Of a DNA stretch of 64,000 nucleotides, positions 43,310 through 52,461 are shown one piece after another. This DNA is from Halorussus rarus (GTDB lineage Archaea > Halobacteriota > Halobacteria > Halobacteriales > Haladaptataceae): assembly GCF_003369835.1 (NCBI RefSeq), contig NZ_QPMJ01000003.1, forward strand, positions 1 to 64,000. Direction: 5' to 3'. The notes beneath the pieces are model-generated. The model was not told the DNA's origin and made no database searches. It was given only the letters and a program-made list of their open reading frames with translations. Each line of letters starts with the position of its first letter. Within the stretch, counting starts at the first letter, position 1. A program made the translations under genes and the position numbers.

Positions 43310-44044
43310 ATGACACGTGGCTTCGGAGAAGCGGAGTTCGCTTCTCGGCTGCCGGAAACGGTGACCGCCGTCGCCGGACTCGTCACGCAGCTCGGCGACA
43401 TGTGGTTCGTCGTGGTCGGCATCTGCGCGCTCTTCGTGCTGGCGTCGCGGGACCGCTCGCTCACGGACGCGCCCGCGACCGACTGCGTCTACCTGCTCGC
43501 GCTGACCGTCGGCGCCTACTCGCTGACGGTCGCGCTCAAGCACGCCTTCGGCCTGCCCAGGCCGCCGGGAGCCGCCACCGCGACCCCGCCGGCGTGGATT
43601 CCCCAGTTCGGCCACGCCGCCTACGAGTCGATGGTGACCGGCGACAGCTACGGCTTTCCCAGCGGTCACGCGCTGAAGACGACCGCCGTCTACGGCGCCG
43701 GCGCGCTCGCGCTGGACGTCTGGGACCGCGAGCGCCGACTCGCCCTCGCGGCCGGAATCGGCGTCCTCGTCGCGGCGTCGCGGGTCGTCCTCGGCGTCCA
43801 CTACGTCGTCGACGTGGTCGCCGGGGCGGCGGTCGGCGCGCTCTTCCTGGCCGTCGCCGTTCGATCGACCGACCAGCGACCGGCGCGGGCGCTCGCGCTC
43901 TCGACGGTTCTCGGCGCGCTCGCGGTCGGCGTCGCGGGCACGTCGAAGTCGGTCCTCGCGCTCTCGGCCGCGGCCGGCGGCCTGGTCGTCTGGGTCGGCA
44001 CCGACCGGGTCCGCGCCGCGCGGACCGACGCGGCCGAGGGCTAA
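43310..44044 (+). CDS. PAP2-superfamily membrane phosphatase
   Basis: The 244-residue protein has the three phosphatase motifs of the PAP2 superfamily: KHAFGLPRPP, PSGH, and SRVVLGVHYVVDV. Five to six membrane helices are predicted. Such enzymes dephosphorylate lipid phosphates or polyprenyl diphosphates. The 3' end overlaps the convergent NucS-like gene by 4 bases. A TATA-like GATAAATATTC precedes the ATG by about 30 bases. Confidence 0.92.
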   Translation: MTRGFGEAEFASRLPETVTAVAGLVTQLGDMWFVVVGICALFVLASRDRSLTDAPATDCVYLLALTVGAYSLTVALKHAFGLPRPPGAATATPPAWIPQFGHAAYESMVTGDSYGFPSGHALKTTAVYGAGALALDVWDRERRLALAAGIGVLVAASRVVLGVHYVVDVVAGAAVGALFLAVAVRSTDQRPARALALSTVLGALAVGVAGTSKSVLALSAAAGGLVVWVGTDRVRAARTDAAEG

Positions 44045-44850
44045 CTGGGCGCTTCCTCCGTCGCTTCTCCTGCTTCTCCGTCGTTCATCTCGCGACAGTC
44101 GGGGGCGAGACACCCCGACTCCTCGCGTGCATCGCCGCCGTCGCCGTCTCCCCGGACCAGCGGCAGACCGCAGTCGCAGGTGCCGACCACCTCCCGGTCG
44201 GGGAGCGCGAACGTCGCCTCGCAGTCGGGGTAGCTCTCGCAGCCCAGGAAGAGGGTGCGCTCGCGCAGCACCCGGAGGTCGCCCCCGCAGTCGGGACACG
44301 ACCACTCGCGGTCGAACCGCTCGCGGACCGCGGCGTCGAGGTCCTCGCAGTCGCGGTCGATGCACAGCTCGAAGCGCGCGCCGCGGTCGACCGCCATCCG
44401 CGGGAGGCCGCAGTCGCAGGTCGATTCGAGCGTCGCGGCGTCCCTCGGCAGGCCGTACTCGGCCGGGCAGCCCAGGCAGGTGACCGCCCCGCGGGCCCGG
44501 ACGAGGGTGCCGTCGCAGTCGGGGCAGGTCCCCGCCTCGACGCCCGCCGGGGTCGCGGCGTGGCTGCCGCGGTGGGCCCGGCCGCGGCTCTCGACCCGGA
44601 GGCGCTCGCCGTCCTTGACCGCGACCAGGGCGAACCCGCCGTCGCCGTCGACCTCGCGGTGGACCGCGTTCGCGCGGGTGAGCCACGCGACCGGCTGGTA
44701 CCCCGCGGCGTCGTGGACGAGCACGGTACCGTCTGGCTTGTGGACCACCACGACCCGGCCGCGCCGGCGGGTCGGCTCGCTCCCGGCGTCGTCGCTCGCG
44801 GTGTAGGTCGTGGTGCACTCTCCGGCGTAGACGTGGACTGTCTCGCTCAC
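44041..44850 (-). CDS. NucS-like N-terminal domain fused to zinc ribbons
   Basis: The 269-residue protein begins with a domain resembling the DNA-binding half of endonuclease NucS (RVVVVHKPDGTVLVHDAAGYQPVAWL). Instead of a nuclease domain it continues with several four-cysteine clusters (CPDC/CLGC, CDC with CIDRDC, CPDC/CESYPDC, CDC with CLAPDC), like the zinc fingers at the end of type I topoisomerases. It probably binds nucleic acids, but no catalytic site is seen. It uses a GTG start. Confidence 0.8.
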   Translation of the reverse strand: MSETVHVYAGECTTTYTASDDAGSEPTRRRGRVVVVHKPDGTVLVHDAAGYQPVAWLTRANAVHREVDGDGGFALVAVKDGERLRVESRGRAHRGSHAATPAGVEAGTCPDCDGTLVRARGAVTCLGCPAEYGLPRDAATLESTCDCGLPRMAVDRGARFELCIDRDCEDLDAAVRERFDREWSCPDCGGDLRVLRERTLFLGCESYPDCEATFALPDREVVGTCDCGLPLVRGDGDGGDAREESGCLAPDCREMNDGEAGEATEEAPS

Positions 44851-44940
44851 GGACCCGGTTCGTTCCGTCCTCGGCCTTAAACTCTCGCGCGGTCCGTGTC
44901 GTGACGGTTCATTTATATCTCGGGCGGACGACCTCCCCGC

Positions 44941-45114
44941 ATGGTCTCCCGCGACACGAAGGAAACCGCGCTCCTGGTCGCCGTCGCAGTGGTCGGATTT
45001 CTCGCCGCCAACGCGCTCGACGCGCCGAGCGCCGTGGCCTGGGGTATCCTCATCGGAATCGGCGGCGTCGGTCCCACCGTGCGCGACGAGTGGCGCCGCC
45101 GGCAGGACGTCTGA
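44941..45114 (+). CDS. Small membrane protein (57 aa)
   Basis: The frame MVSRDTKETALLVAVAVV carries one hydrophobic helix (residues 10-26), a short loop and a second weaker helix (APSAVAWGILIGIGGVG) before a basic end (RDEWRRRQDV). A strong TATA-like TTTATATC at 44912-44919 is about 25 bases before the ATG, which supports expression as a leaderless transcript. No family is recognised. Confidence 0.7.
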   Translation: MVSRDTKETALLVAVAVVGFLAANALDAPSAVAWGILIGIGGVGPTVRDEWRRRQDV

Positions 45115-45211
45115 GGAGTCGGCTCCGTCCCGGGACGCGTGACGACCCGCTCCCTCCGTCAGCCTCCCGATCTCGGAAAAACCTATCCCCGTCCGCCGCG
45201 TCGGTCGGGGC

Positions 45212-45862
45212 GTGCAATCGACGGCTGTGCTGTTCGACATGGACGGCGTCATCGTGAACTCTGAGCGCTACTGGGTCGAGACCGAACAGGAGGAGATCCT
45301 TCCCGCGGCGGTCGACGGCGAGCCCGACACCAGCGAGACCACCGGGATGAACTTCCGGGAGATATACGACTACCTCGAGGAGCGCCACGAGATGACCGCG
45401 AGCAAGGACGAGTTCGTCGCCCGCTACGAGGAGACGGCCCGCGACATCTACGGCGAGCGGGTCGACCTGATGGACGGGTTCGAGGACCTGGTCGCCGACC
45501 TCCGGAAGGACGGTCGGACCGTCGCGCTGGTCTCGTCGTCGCCCCGCGACTGGATCGACCGGATGCTCGACCGGTTCGACCTCCGCGAGGCGTTCGACGA
45601 GGTCATCAGCGCCGAGGAGATCGACGGGAGGAGCAAGCCCGAACCCGACGTCTACGAGTACGCCGCCGAGCGGGTCGGCGCGGAGCCCGAGGACTGCATC
45701 GCCGTCGAGGACTCCACGAACGGCGTGAAGTCGGCGAAGGCCGCCGGAATGAAGGCGGTCGGCTACCGGAACCAGTCCGACGAGGAGCTGGACCTCTCGG
45801 CGGCCGACGCGGTGGCCGCCTCGCCCGCGGAGCTGCGCGAGATACTGCTTGGCGAGTCGTAG
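45212..45862 (+). CDS. HAD-superfamily phosphatase (beta-phosphoglucomutase-like)
   Basis: The 216-residue HAD hydrolase has motif I DMDGVIVNSE near residues 9-18, motif II VSSSP, motif III with K in RSKPEPDVY, and motif IV VEDSTNGV. The helical cap is inserted after motif I, as in the phosphoglycolate phosphatase and beta-phosphoglucomutase group. The substrate is a small phosphorylated metabolite. It uses a GTG start; the internal ATG at the motif itself would delete the first strand. Confidence 0.9.
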   Translation: MQSTAVLFDMDGVIVNSERYWVETEQEEILPAAVDGEPDTSETTGMNFREIYDYLEERHEMTASKDEFVARYEETARDIYGERVDLMDGFEDLVADLRKDGRTVALVSSSPRDWIDRMLDRFDLREAFDEVISAEEIDGRSKPEPDVYEYAAERVGAEPEDCIAVEDSTNGVKSAKAAGMKAVGYRNQSDEELDLSAADAVAASPAELREILLGES

Positions 45863-45945
45863 TCGGCCCAGACGGCCGATTCCCGGATTCTCCGATTCGT
45901 CGCGAGCCTCCACCTTCATTGCGGTCGCGACCGAACCGACGAGCC

Positions 45946-47160
45946 ATGCTCCCGGTAGCCGACGCGTTCGAGCACGAGTACCGCGGCTGCGACGTCGTCT
46001 ACGGCCGCGGCTGCGCGGACCGACTGGGCGAGTACCTCGCCGACCGCGGCCTCGACCGCGCGCTGGTCGTCTGCGGGTCGAACGTCGGGGCCAACGACGA
46101 CCTGATGGACCCGGTCCGGGCCGGCCTGGGCGACCGCCTCGTCGGCGTCTTCGACGGCACGACCCCGGAGAAACAGGCCGAGGCCGCCTTCGAGGCCATC
46201 GACGCGATGGAGGAGGCCGACGCCGACGTCCTGGTCGGCGTCGGCGGCGGCAGCAGCCTCGACGTGGCTCGGCAGGCCGGCGTCTTCGCGGCCGACGGGC
46301 GGTCGCTGGCGGACCTACGCGAGGAGGCCCGCGACGACGGGGAGGTCGCCCCGCCCGACCCGGACGCCGCCGAGCGACCGCCGGTCGTCGTCATCCCCAC
46401 GACGTTCGCCGGCGCGGACGTTTCTGCCGGCGGCTCACTCGAGGTCCTCTCGGCCGGCGAGTCGCCGACCGGACAGCCGGTCACCGCCAGCGGCTCGGCG
46501 ATGCCACTCGCGGACTTCGCCGACCCGGCGCTGTTCGAGACGACGCCCGCCGGCGCGCTGGCCGGGTCGGCGATGAACGGCGTCGACAAGGGTATCGAGA
46601 CGCCCTACGCCCGGGACGCCGACCCCGTCAGCGACGCGACCGCGGTCCACGGCCTCCGGCTGCTGAGCGAAGCGCTTCCGGCGGTCGTGGGTGACGGGGG
46701 TTCGGAGGAAGACGCCGCCGCGCTGATGGACCGCGCGGTGGTCGGCGCGCTCCTGGTCCAGTTCGACCGGAAGCTCTCGGTCGTCCACGCGTTCGGCCAC
46801 GGGTTCGCCCGCCGGTACGACGTCCAGCAGGGCGCGGTCCACGCGGTCGTGGTCCCCCACGTCCTCCGGTACCTCTTCTCGGCGGTCGACGCGGCCCGCG
46901 ACCTGCTCGCCCAGGGATTCGGCGTCGAGACCGAGGGGCGTTCCGACGACGCGGTGGGCGAGGCGGTCGTCGACGCGGTGACGGAGCTCCGGGATTCGCT
47001 CGGCACGCCGACGCGTCTCCGCGACCTCCCTGAAACGCGCGAGGAGGACCTGCCCGCGATTGCGGAGTTCGTCGTCGACGACCGCGTCATGGAGCGGGCG
47101 CCTGCCGGCCTCGACGCCAGCGCCGAGGACGTCGAGGACGTGCTCCGCGAGGCGTGGTGA
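45946..47160 (+). CDS. Iron-containing alcohol dehydrogenase family protein, metal site altered
   Basis: The 404-residue protein has the Fe-ADH fold: an N-terminal Rossmann-like domain with GGGSSLDVARQAG for NAD(P) and a helical C-terminal domain. By eye the usual metal ligands appear changed: the region DALTH of the family reads NGVDK, and PHG reads QQG, while HAFGH is kept. The protein may use another metal or none, or catalyse a different reaction. It precedes the helicase gene by about 20 bases. Confidence 0.85.
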   Translation: MLPVADAFEHEYRGCDVVYGRGCADRLGEYLADRGLDRALVVCGSNVGANDDLMDPVRAGLGDRLVGVFDGTTPEKQAEAAFEAIDAMEEADADVLVGVGGGSSLDVARQAGVFAADGRSLADLREEARDDGEVAPPDPDAAERPPVVVIPTTFAGADVSAGGSLEVLSAGESPTGQPVTASGSAMPLADFADPALFETTPAGALAGSAMNGVDKGIETPYARDADPVSDATAVHGLRLLSEALPAVVGDGGSEEDAAALMDRAVVGALLVQFDRKLSVVHAFGHGFARRYDVQQGAVHAVVVPHVLRYLFSAVDAARDLLAQGFGVETEGRSDDAVGEAVVDAVTELRDSLGTPTRLRDLPETREEDLPAIAEFVVDDRVMERAPAGLDASAEDVEDVLREAW

Positions 47161-47179
47161 GGGCTCTCGGCGAGCGTTC

Positions 47180-49621
47180 TTGTCGGATTCGCCAGGGGAC
47201 GCGCCCACCGTCCCCGACCTGTCCGCGACCATAGAGAAACGCCTTTGGGACCCCGACGCCGTGAAACGAACGATGGAAGTCGCCGAGGCCGTCCCCGACC
47301 CCGAGTTCGTCGAGGTGTTCCCGTTCGAGGAGTTCAACGACATGCAGCGCGAGGTCGTCGACGCGCTCGTCGCGACCGACGAGAACGTGGTCGCGAGCGC
47401 GCCGACCGCCAGCGGGAAGACCGCGCTGGCCGAACTCGCCATCTGTCGGACCCTGGAGGCCGGCGGCACCGCCCTCTTCGTCGCCCCGATGCGGGCGCTG
47501 ACCAACGAGAAGGAGAGCGAGTGGGAGCGGTTCGAGGACCTGGGCTACTCGGTGTACGTCGTCACGGGCGAGCGCGACCTCAATCCCCGCCGGGCCGAGC
47601 GCGCCGACATCCTGGTGATGACTCCCGAGAAGGCCGATTCGGCGACCCGGAAGCACGACTCGCGCCGCTACGCCTTCATCCGCGAGGTCGACTGCTGCGT
47701 CATCGACGAGGTCCACCTGCTCGACTCCGAGAAGCGCGGCAGCGTCCTCGAAGTGACGGTCTCGCGGCTCCGGCGGCTCTGCGACCCCCGCGTGGTCGCG
47801 CTCTCGGCGACGATGCCCAACGTCGAGGACGTGGCGGCGTGGCTCGACGCCCCGCCCGAGACCACCTTCGAGTTCGGCGACGACTACCGGCCGGTCGACC
47901 TCCACTCGGGCGTCGAGACCTACACCCACGGCGACAACTCGTTCGCCGACAAGTACAGGCGGCTCTACCGCGCGCTCGACCTCGCCGAGCCCCACATCCG
48001 CGACGACGGCCAGGCGCTCGTGTTCGTCTCCTCCCGGCAGGACACCGTCCAGGCCGCCAAGAAGGCCCGCGACGAGCTCGCCGAGCGCGACGTCCCCATC
48101 GGCGCCCGCGGCGACTACGACTTCCACAACGACGCGAAGGAGCTCCAGAACGACACCCTCCGGCAGTCGGTGCTCGACGGAGTCGCCTTCCACCACGCCG
48201 GCCTCTCGAAGGCCGACAAGGACCGGGTCGAGGAGTGGTTCAAGCAGGGCAAGATAGAGCTGCTGTTCTCGACCTCGACGCTGGCGTGGGGCGTCAACCT
48301 CCCCGCGCGGTGCGTCGTGCTCCGGGACACGAAGCTCCACGACCCCCTCGAAGGCGAGGTCGACATGAGCCCGCTGGACATCCTCCAGATGCTCGGCCGG
48401 GCCGGCCGCCCGGAGTACGACGACGTGGGCTACGGCTGGGTGGTCTGCGACCGGTCGGAGGCAGACAAGTACCGCCGGCTGCTCCGGGACGGCAAGGAGA
48501 TCGAGTCCCGGCTGGCCGAGGACATCGACGCCCACCTCAACGCCGAGATCGCGATGGGCACCATCCGCGGGCTCGAGGACGTGATGGAGTGGCTCGAGAC
48601 CACCTTCTACTACGTCCGGGCGGAGTCGAACCCCGACGAGTACGACTTCGAGGGGCTGCGCGACCGGGTCCGGGCCACCCTCGAGCGCCTGGTCGACCGC
48701 GGGTTCGTCGAGACCGGCGACCAGCTCGACGTCTCGGCCACCCCGCTGGGCCGGCTCGCCTCGAAGTTCTACCTCCGGCTCGACACCGCCGGGGAGTTCC
48801 GCGACCTCGCCGAGCGCGAGACCGTCGAGGACGGCGACATCCTCCGGACGGTCGCGGACGCCGCGGAGTTCGACAGCGTGAGCGCCCGCCAGTCCGAGCG
48901 CGAGGCGGTCGACTCGGTGCTGGTGGGCCAGGGCGCGGGCGACCTCGACCCCGGCGCGCGCAAGGTGCTGGCCATCCTGCGCTCGACGATGACCGGCACC
49001 ACGCCGGCCGAACTCCGGAGTGACGCCTGGGTCATCACCCAGAACGCGCTCCGGCTGCTCGCGGCGCTCCGGGCCTTCCTCGACCGGTTCGACCGGCCCC
49101 GGGCCGCCAACCTCGCCAGTCGAGTCGAGGCCCGCATCGAGCACGGCGTCAGCTCCGACGCGGTCGGGCTGACCGCCGTCGACGGCGTCGGCTCGGGCCG
49201 GGCGAGCAAGCTCGCCAAGGAGGGCATCGCCACGCCCGCCGACGTCCGGGAAGCGGGCGAGTCCGGCCTGGTCGACGCGGGCCTCTCGGCCGGGGTCGCC
49301 GAGGCGGTCCTCGAGAGCGCCGGCGACCTGCCCAGGGTCGACGTCGAGTGGGGTTCGTTCCCCGACTCGGTGCCGCAGGGCGAGAACGACATGCGCGAGG
49401 TGACGGTCCGGAACGCGGGCGACGGCGCCCAGGCCGGCGTCCGCGTGACGGTCAACGGCGTCGAGATGACCGAGACGACCACCTACCTCGACGGCGAGAC
49501 CGCGGTCCCGGTCGGCGTCTTCGGCGGCGCCGACGACGAGATGGAGTACACCGTGGAGGTCGTCTTCCCGGAACTCCCGCTGCTTCCGGTGACCGACTCG
49601 CGGACGGTGCGGGTGGAGTGA
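47180..49621 (+). CDS. Ski2-type DEAD/DEAH helicase
   Basis: The protein (813 residues from this start) has the superfamily 2 helicase motifs: Q-like FNDMQREV, Walker A TASGKTALAE, DEVH box (CVIDEVHLLD), SAT (ALSATMPN), and QMLGRAGRPEYD, followed by a winged helix, a Sec63/ratchet-like helical region with a helix-hairpin-helix (VDGVGSGRASKLAKEGI) and a C-terminal beta-sandwich domain. It resembles archaeal Ski2/Hel308-like helicases acting on RNA or forked DNA. The start is uncertain: TTG 47180, GTG 47261 or ATG 47273; the sequence before 47261 (VPDLSATIEKRLWDPDA) reads as real protein. Confidence 0.92.
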   Translation: MSDSPGDAPTVPDLSATIEKRLWDPDAVKRTMEVAEAVPDPEFVEVFPFEEFNDMQREVVDALVATDENVVASAPTASGKTALAELAICRTLEAGGTALFVAPMRALTNEKESEWERFEDLGYSVYVVTGERDLNPRRAERADILVMTPEKADSATRKHDSRRYAFIREVDCCVIDEVHLLDSEKRGSVLEVTVSRLRRLCDPRVVALSATMPNVEDVAAWLDAPPETTFEFGDDYRPVDLHSGVETYTHGDNSFADKYRRLYRALDLAEPHIRDDGQALVFVSSRQDTVQAAKKARDELAERDVPIGARGDYDFHNDAKELQNDTLRQSVLDGVAFHHAGLSKADKDRVEEWFKQGKIELLFSTSTLAWGVNLPARCVVLRDTKLHDPLEGEVDMSPLDILQMLGRAGRPEYDDVGYGWVVCDRSEADKYRRLLRDGKEIESRLAEDIDAHLNAEIAMGTIRGLEDVMEWLETTFYYVRAESNPDEYDFEGLRDRVRATLERLVDRGFVETGDQLDVSATPLGRLASKFYLRLDTAGEFRDLAERETVEDGDILRTVADAAEFDSVSARQSEREAVDSVLVGQGAGDLDPGARKVLAILRSTMTGTTPAELRSDAWVITQNALRLLAALRAFLDRFDRPRAANLASRVEARIEHGVSSDAVGLTAVDGVGSGRASKLAKEGIATPADVREAGESGLVDAGLSAGVAEAVLESAGDLPRVDVEWGSFPDSVPQGENDMREVTVRNAGDGAQAGVRVTVNGVEMTETTTYLDGETAVPVGVFGGADDEMEYTVEVVFPELPLLPVTDSRTVRVE

Positions 49622-49647
49622 GGACGCGGCTGCGCTGCGTCGCCCCG

Positions 49648-51045
49648 TCAGTCGGCGCTCGCGGCCGCCTTCTCGGCGGCCCGCTGGAGCATCCCGTTGT
49701 TCGTCGTGTAGTAGTAGTAGGCGCCGGCGCCGACCGCGGCGACCACGTTCGAGACGGTGACCGCCCAGAACACCGCGAGGACGCCGTAGTCCAGCACCAG
49801 CGCGCCGACCGCGGCGACAGGCAGTCGGACCGCCCAGTACTTCAGCAGGTTGGCGGCCAGGCTGACCTTCGTCCGGCCCGCGCCGTTGAATCCGGCCTCG
49901 AACAGGTACATCGCGCCGATGGCCCAGTAGCCGAACACGAGGATCTCGAGGTACCGGACGCTCAGCGCGACGCCCTCGGCCGACATGTCCGGCACGAACG
50001 TCGTGGCGATGAGCTCGGGCGCGACCCACTGGACCGTCCCGATGGCGGTCAGCCCGACCGCGGCGATGCCCGCGCCGAGCCACGTCGTCCGGCGCGCCCG
50101 GTCGGGTCGGTTCGCGCCGAGGTTCTGGCCGACGACGCTCTGGGCCGCGCTCATCAGCCCCTGGGCGGGGACGAAGGCGACGGTCGCGACCTGCGCGCCG
50201 ATGTTGTACGCCGCGAGCGCGGCGGGGGTACCGACCGCCGAGATGACCGCGATGACGAGCACCCGGACCGACTGGCTGGCCGCGGTCTGGGCGCCCCGCG
50301 GGAGCCCGACGTCGATGATCTTCCGGTACTCGTCGCGGTCGAAGCCGACGGCCTCGCGGGTGAGCGCGAACCCGTCGCGGCCGCGCACGTAGAGGGTGAA
50401 CATGACGAGGAAGCTGACGAGGTAGCCGCAACCGGTCGCCAGCGCCGCACCCTGCATCTCGAGCCGGGGGAACACCCACCAGCCGAGGATGAGGAACGGG
50501 TCGAGCGCGACGTTGGTGGCGACCGCCGAGACGTTGGCGTACATCGAGGCCCGGGAGTCGCCCCAGCCGATGAACCCGCCCTCGAGCGCGTCGCTCATGC
50601 TCGCGAACGGGAACAGGACCGCGAGCCACGCGAGGTAGGTGGCCGCGAGCGGCGTCACCGAGTCCCCCGAGAGCACCAGCGAGACGACGGCGTCGGCCCC
50701 GAGGAAGACGACGATGGCGACCGCGGTGCCGCCCGCGAGCGCGGCGGTCAGCCCGTGGAACGCGGTCCGGCGACCCCCGGCGAGGTCCTCGGCGCCCGCG
50801 CGCTGAGAGACGACGACCTGGGTCCCGGTCAGCAGCATCGTGGTGACGCTGAACAGCAGCGCGGTCACGGGGAACACCGCGCCGACGGCTGCCACGGCGG
50901 TCTCCCCTAGGCGGCCGACCCAGAACGTGTCGACCACCTGCTGGACGACGATCACGAGGTTCTGGACGACGAGCGGCGCCGCGAGAACCAGCAGTGAGCG
51001 CGCGAGCGACCCCTCCGTGATTTCGTCTCGCAATACGCCAGGCAT
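49648..51045 (-). CDS. MATE-family multidrug/Na+ exporter
   Basis: The 465-residue membrane protein has 12 predicted helices in two related halves, each with the MATE pattern (LVVQNLVIVVQQVVDTFWVGRLG and QVATVAFVPAQGLMSAAQSVVGQNLGA). It exports drugs or metabolites using a proton or sodium gradient; the substrate is unknown. A GATATAAACG stretch lies just before the ATG. Confidence 0.93.
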   Translation of the reverse strand: MPGVLRDEITEGSLARSLLVLAAPLVVQNLVIVVQQVVDTFWVGRLGETAVAAVGAVFPVTALLFSVTTMLLTGTQVVVSQRAGAEDLAGGRRTAFHGLTAALAGGTAVAIVVFLGADAVVSLVLSGDSVTPLAATYLAWLAVLFPFASMSDALEGGFIGWGDSRASMYANVSAVATNVALDPFLILGWWVFPRLEMQGAALATGCGYLVSFLVMFTLYVRGRDGFALTREAVGFDRDEYRKIIDVGLPRGAQTAASQSVRVLVIAVISAVGTPAALAAYNIGAQVATVAFVPAQGLMSAAQSVVGQNLGANRPDRARRTTWLGAGIAAVGLTAIGTVQWVAPELIATTFVPDMSAEGVALSVRYLEILVFGYWAIGAMYLFEAGFNGAGRTKVSLAANLLKYWAVRLPVAAVGALVLDYGVLAVFWAVTVSNVVAAVGAGAYYYYTTNNGMLQRAAEKAAASAD

Positions 51046-51076
51046 CGTTTATATCGCTTAGTCAGTAAGAAAATAT

Positions 51077-51104
51077 CGCATCTGATAATAAATTTTCCGA
51101 TGCG
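51077..51104. promoter_or_regulatory. Inverted repeat in the MATE-aldolase divergent promoter
   Basis: CGCATC (51077-51082) and GATGCG (51099-51104) form a dyad with a 16-base AT-rich centre (TGATAATAAATTTTCC). It lies in the 155-base gap between the MATE gene and the aldolase gene, about 32 bases upstream of the MATE start. This could be an operator for one or both genes. Confidence 0.4.
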
Positions 51105-51200
51105 TTCGCATTCCCTGGTGCGCGTCTCTCGGTACCAGTTAGCGCGATTGCGGGAACTCCGACCCGGTGTAATAAATAGCTACCCCTCCTCGATGCGGAC

Positions 51201-51836
51201 ATGCTCGGAGCGGAACGCCGCGCGGTCGCCACCCGCGCACCGGACCTCGCGTCGCTCACACCCGGTCGGACCGGGAACCTGAGCGTGCGCCGCGACGACC
51301 GATTCGCGGTCACGCCGACCGGCGTGGCCTACGACCGCATCGACGCCCCCGACGTCCCCGTCGTCTCGCTCGACGGCGAGCGGGTCGCCGGCGAGTCGGC
51401 CCCGTCGAGCGAGACCCCGATGCACGGCTCGGTGTACCGGGAGTTCGACGCGGGCGCCATCGTCCACACCCACTCGCCGTGGGCCTCGACGCTGGCGATT
51501 CTCCACGAGCCGATTCCGCCGGTCCACTACATGCTCGCGCTCGCGGGCACCACGGTGCCGGTCGCCGACTACGCTACCTATGGGACCGCCGAACTCGCCG
51601 CGAACGCGGTCGAGGCGATGGAGTCGGCCGACGCCGAGGCGTGCCTGCTCGCCAACCACGGCCTGCTCGCGACCGGCGACGATGCCGACGACGCGCTCGA
51701 GACCGCCGTCAACGTCGAGTACACCGCCCGCATCTACTGCCAGGCCAAGGCGTTCGGCGACCCGGTCGAGCTGAGTCACGAGGAGATGGCCGCCGTGGCC
51801 GAGAAGTTCGAGGGGTACGGCCAGGGCGACGGGTAG
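51201..51836 (+). CDS. Class II aldolase/adducin family protein (FucA-like)
   Basis: The 211-residue protein has the zinc-binding motifs of class II aldolases: the HTHSPWAS segment with two His, and ANHGLLATG with a third, plus the TGNLSVR and TPTGVAYD substrate-binding loops. L-fuculose-phosphate and L-rhamnulose-phosphate aldolases belong here; haloarchaea may use such enzymes for lactaldehyde-yielding sugars or in other salvage steps. The exact substrate is unknown. A TATA-like AATAAATAG lies about 25 bases before the ATG. Confidence 0.9.
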   Translation: MLGAERRAVATRAPDLASLTPGRTGNLSVRRDDRFAVTPTGVAYDRIDAPDVPVVSLDGERVAGESAPSSETPMHGSVYREFDAGAIVHTHSPWASTLAILHEPIPPVHYMLALAGTTVPVADYATYGTAELAANAVEAMESADAEACLLANHGLLATGDDADDALETAVNVEYTARIYCQAKAFGDPVELSHEEMAAVAEKFEGYGQGDG

Positions 51837-51896
51837 CCAGTCCTAGTTGCGCTCTCGGTGAAGTTCGTGTCCGAATTCGGTGGAAAACCGACTCGG

Positions 51897-51964
51897 CGCG
51901 TGCTGGCGCGCCCTCGTGGCGCGCCCATGCACGCGAGGGAGGCGGCCGCGTTCAGGCGGCCGCC
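51897..51964. repeat. Pair of strong palindromic hairpins
   Basis: The first hairpin has outer arms CGCGTGC (51897-51903) and GCACGCG (51929-51935) and inner arms GGCGCGCC (51905-51912 and 51918-51925) around the loop CTCGT. The second has GGCGGCCGC (51941-51949) with GCGGCCGCC (51956-51964). They are followed by GAGGCTGGGGAGGTGTGAGG. Together they lie between convergent genes. They may be a two-way terminator or a dispersed haloarchaeal repeat; I recall similar motifs elsewhere but cannot verify it. Confidence 0.65.
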
Positions 51965-52119
51965 GAGGCTGGGGAGGTGTGAGGCCCGCGGTCGCGGTGC
52001 CGTGCGGTAATTCAGAGGTGACGGCGGTAGCTAGCTCCACTCGCCTCTTCCCGTTCGCGCCGCCGTCTCGGTAGTCATTCTCCCAATCCAATCGAGAGAA
52101 ACGTCTCCAGTCGAACCGC

Positions 52120-52461
52120 CTACGTCTCGGTGTTGGTGTTCTCGGTGTCCGTGTCGGTGTAGTCGGTCGTCGTCTCGGTCCGGGTCGTGGCGTCGCGCTG
52201 GCGACGCTCGCGCTTGGCCCGACGGCTCGCGCGGCCCATCTTGTAGGCGATGTACAGCAGGTAGACGCCCGCGACGCCGACGAGGGCGTAGATGAGGTAC
52301 TCGACGGTCTCGCCCGGACCCTCCCTGAAGATCGGCGCGAGGAACATCTCGACGACGTTCACGGGGTCGCCCATGAGCCCCGTGACGCCGAGGATACCCC
52401 ACGTTATCGCCCCGACGGCGACGAGCAGGATGGCGAACCAGTCCAAGCCGTTGGTCTTCAT
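52120..52461 (-). CDS. DUF378-type small membrane protein
   Basis: The 113-residue protein has a first helix WFAILLVAVGAITWGILGVTG and a second helix LIYALVGVAGVYLLYIAYKMG, which is the DUF378 layout. The C-terminal 40 residues are basic then Thr/Asp/Asn-rich, with repeated Thr-Asp/Thr-Glu steps (TDTDTENTNTET). The function of the family is unknown. The gene is convergent with the aldolase gene across the palindromic hairpins. Confidence 0.85.
   Translation of the reverse strand: MKTNGLDWFAILLVAVGAITWGILGVTGLMGDPVNVVEMFLAPIFREGPGETVEYLIYALVGVAGVYLLYIAYKMGRASRRAKRERRQRDATTRTETTTDYTDTDTENTNTET

Noticed and set aside
47060-47179. Helicase start at the first in-frame ATG (47060)
   Set aside because: It would overlap the upstream dehydrogenase gene by 100 bases with Ser/Arg-rich nonsense sequence; a start at 47180-47273 fits better.
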